A DNA stretch of 6,331 nt from an uncultured Acidimicrobiales bacterium. GTDB taxonomy: Bacteria > Actinomycetota > Acidimicrobiia > Acidimicrobiales > SZUA-35. Both the position numbers and the translations under genes were made by a program. The notes beneath the pieces were generated by a model that made no database searches, was not told the DNA's origin, and worked only from the letters and a program-made list of their open reading frames with translations. The stretch lies in assembly GCA_938028175.1 (NCBI GenBank), contig CALJAE010000160.1:1-6331 (forward strand), in the 5' to 3' direction. Positions 5,899-6,331 of the stretch are shown piece after piece (position 1 is the stretch's first letter; the number at the start of each line of letters is the position of its first letter).

Positions 5899-6331
5899 CC
5901 GTAGAACCCATCGTCCGAAGCGAAGTCTCTAAACTCTGCGTCAGGTGTAACGACTTCTGGCAGCTCTATTGCGCTCGTGATAATTGTCTGAGTTTCCCCC
6001 AGGCTGTTGAGAAGTGCAATTGAGCGGTTCATATCAAGTTCGCTCAGGACATCGTCTAGAAGCAGTAGAGGCGCCTCGCCCAAAGCCTCGGTTAGCATTT
6101 TGTGGCCTGCTAGTCGAAGACTTAGCGCTAGCGAACGTTGCTCCCCCTGTGAAGCCTCGTTACGGGTATCAAACCCGTCCATAGTTATCACAAGGTCATC
6201 TCGGTGTGGACCAACTGTGGTTACAGATCTACGAATGTCATTAGTTCGATTCTCAATCAGCTCTCCAACCAAGTCGTCTTTCCAAGTCGAAACATAATCA
6301 AGCTTAATGTCACGTCTCTCACCTGCTAGCT
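5895..6331 (-). CDS. recF: RecF, DNA replication/repair ATPase (partial, C-terminal part)
   Basis: RecF is a cytoplasmic SMC/ABC-like ATPase that binds gapped DNA with RecO and RecR and helps load RecA during gap repair. Only the last 144 codons are visible. The reading frame stays open to the window edge at 6331, so the gene is cut there and is not shortened at the TTG codon at 6272. Visible family landmarks, in order: TVGPHRDDL, the ABC signature SQGEQRSLALSLRLA, and the Walker B/D-loop stretch PLLLLDDVLSELD. The Walker A end lies outside the window. The gene ends in TGA at 5897-5895, overlapping the next start codon as ATGA, which suggests translational coupling with dciA. RecF proteins are usually about 360-380 residues, so roughly 60 percent is missing from view. 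No frameshift is seen in the visible part. The identification is secure from the motifs and the neighbours. Confidence 0.97.
   Translation of the reverse strand, partial: LAGERRDIKLDYVSTWKDDLVGELIENRTNDIRRSVTTVGPHRDDLVITMDGFDTRNEASQGEQRSLALSLRLAGHKMLTEALGEAPLLLLDDVLSELDMNRSIALLNSLGETQTIITSAIELPEVVTPDAEFRDFASDDGFYG

Noticed and set aside
5895..6272. recF as a short protein starting at the TTG at 6272
   Set aside because: The frame continues upstream to the window edge with RecF-like sequence (LAGERRDIKLDYVSTWKDD), so this is a cut gene and not a short one.
1..6331. A novel defence, mobile or biosynthetic system
   Set aside because: Every gene belongs to the conserved actinobacterial recF-dciA-gyrB-gyrA-DUF3566 block. 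No foreign genes, terminal inverted repeats, spacer arrays or composition breaks are visible.

Overview
The window reads as a chromosomal replication and topology locus of an actinomycete-type bacterium (phylum Actinomycetota). All real genes lie on the minus strand, so transcription runs from high to low coordinates: recF (3' part only) > dciA/DUF721 > gyrB > gyrA > DUF3566 membrane protein. This is the classic actinobacterial arrangement downstream of dnaA-dnaN; Mycobacterium tuberculosis has recF, Rv0004 (DUF721), gyrB, gyrA and Rv0007 (DUF3566) in the same order. Base composition is moderate rather than high-GC. Motifs in GyrA such as DPHGNFGS and PPAAYRYTEC suggest a deep branch such as Acidimicrobiia, possibly aquatic, but that placement is an inference from memory of the family and not a computed phylogeny.

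Layout: 6331-5895 is the C-terminal 144 codons of recF, cut by the window edge. Its stop overlaps the start of the 98-residue dciA/DUF721 gene (5898-5602) by 4 bases (ATGA). A 183-bp intergenic region (5601-5419) follows, with a terminator-like hairpin plus T-run near dciA and an inverted repeat with a weak promoter candidate next to gyrB. gyrB (5418-3448) and gyrA (3434-975) are separated by 13 bp. gyrA overlaps the DUF3566 gene (978-52) by another ATGA. The last 51 bases are noncoding as far as visible.

The genes form two transcription blocks: recF-dciA (recombinational repair and helicase recruitment) and gyrB-gyrA-DUF3566 (DNA gyrase plus an actinobacterial membrane protein of unknown function). 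Both gyrase subunits look intact and carry all the catalytic residues I checked.

I found no mobile element, CRISPR array, RNA gene or undescribed defence-type system; this is conserved core genome. The most notable signals are natural substitutions in the quinolone-binding regions of both gyrase subunits: Asn in the GyrB EGDSAGG motif and Gln at the GyrA Ser83 position. Next come a non-canonical GyrA box, a tandem repeat in the acidic domain of the DUF3566 protein, and the structured gyrB leader.
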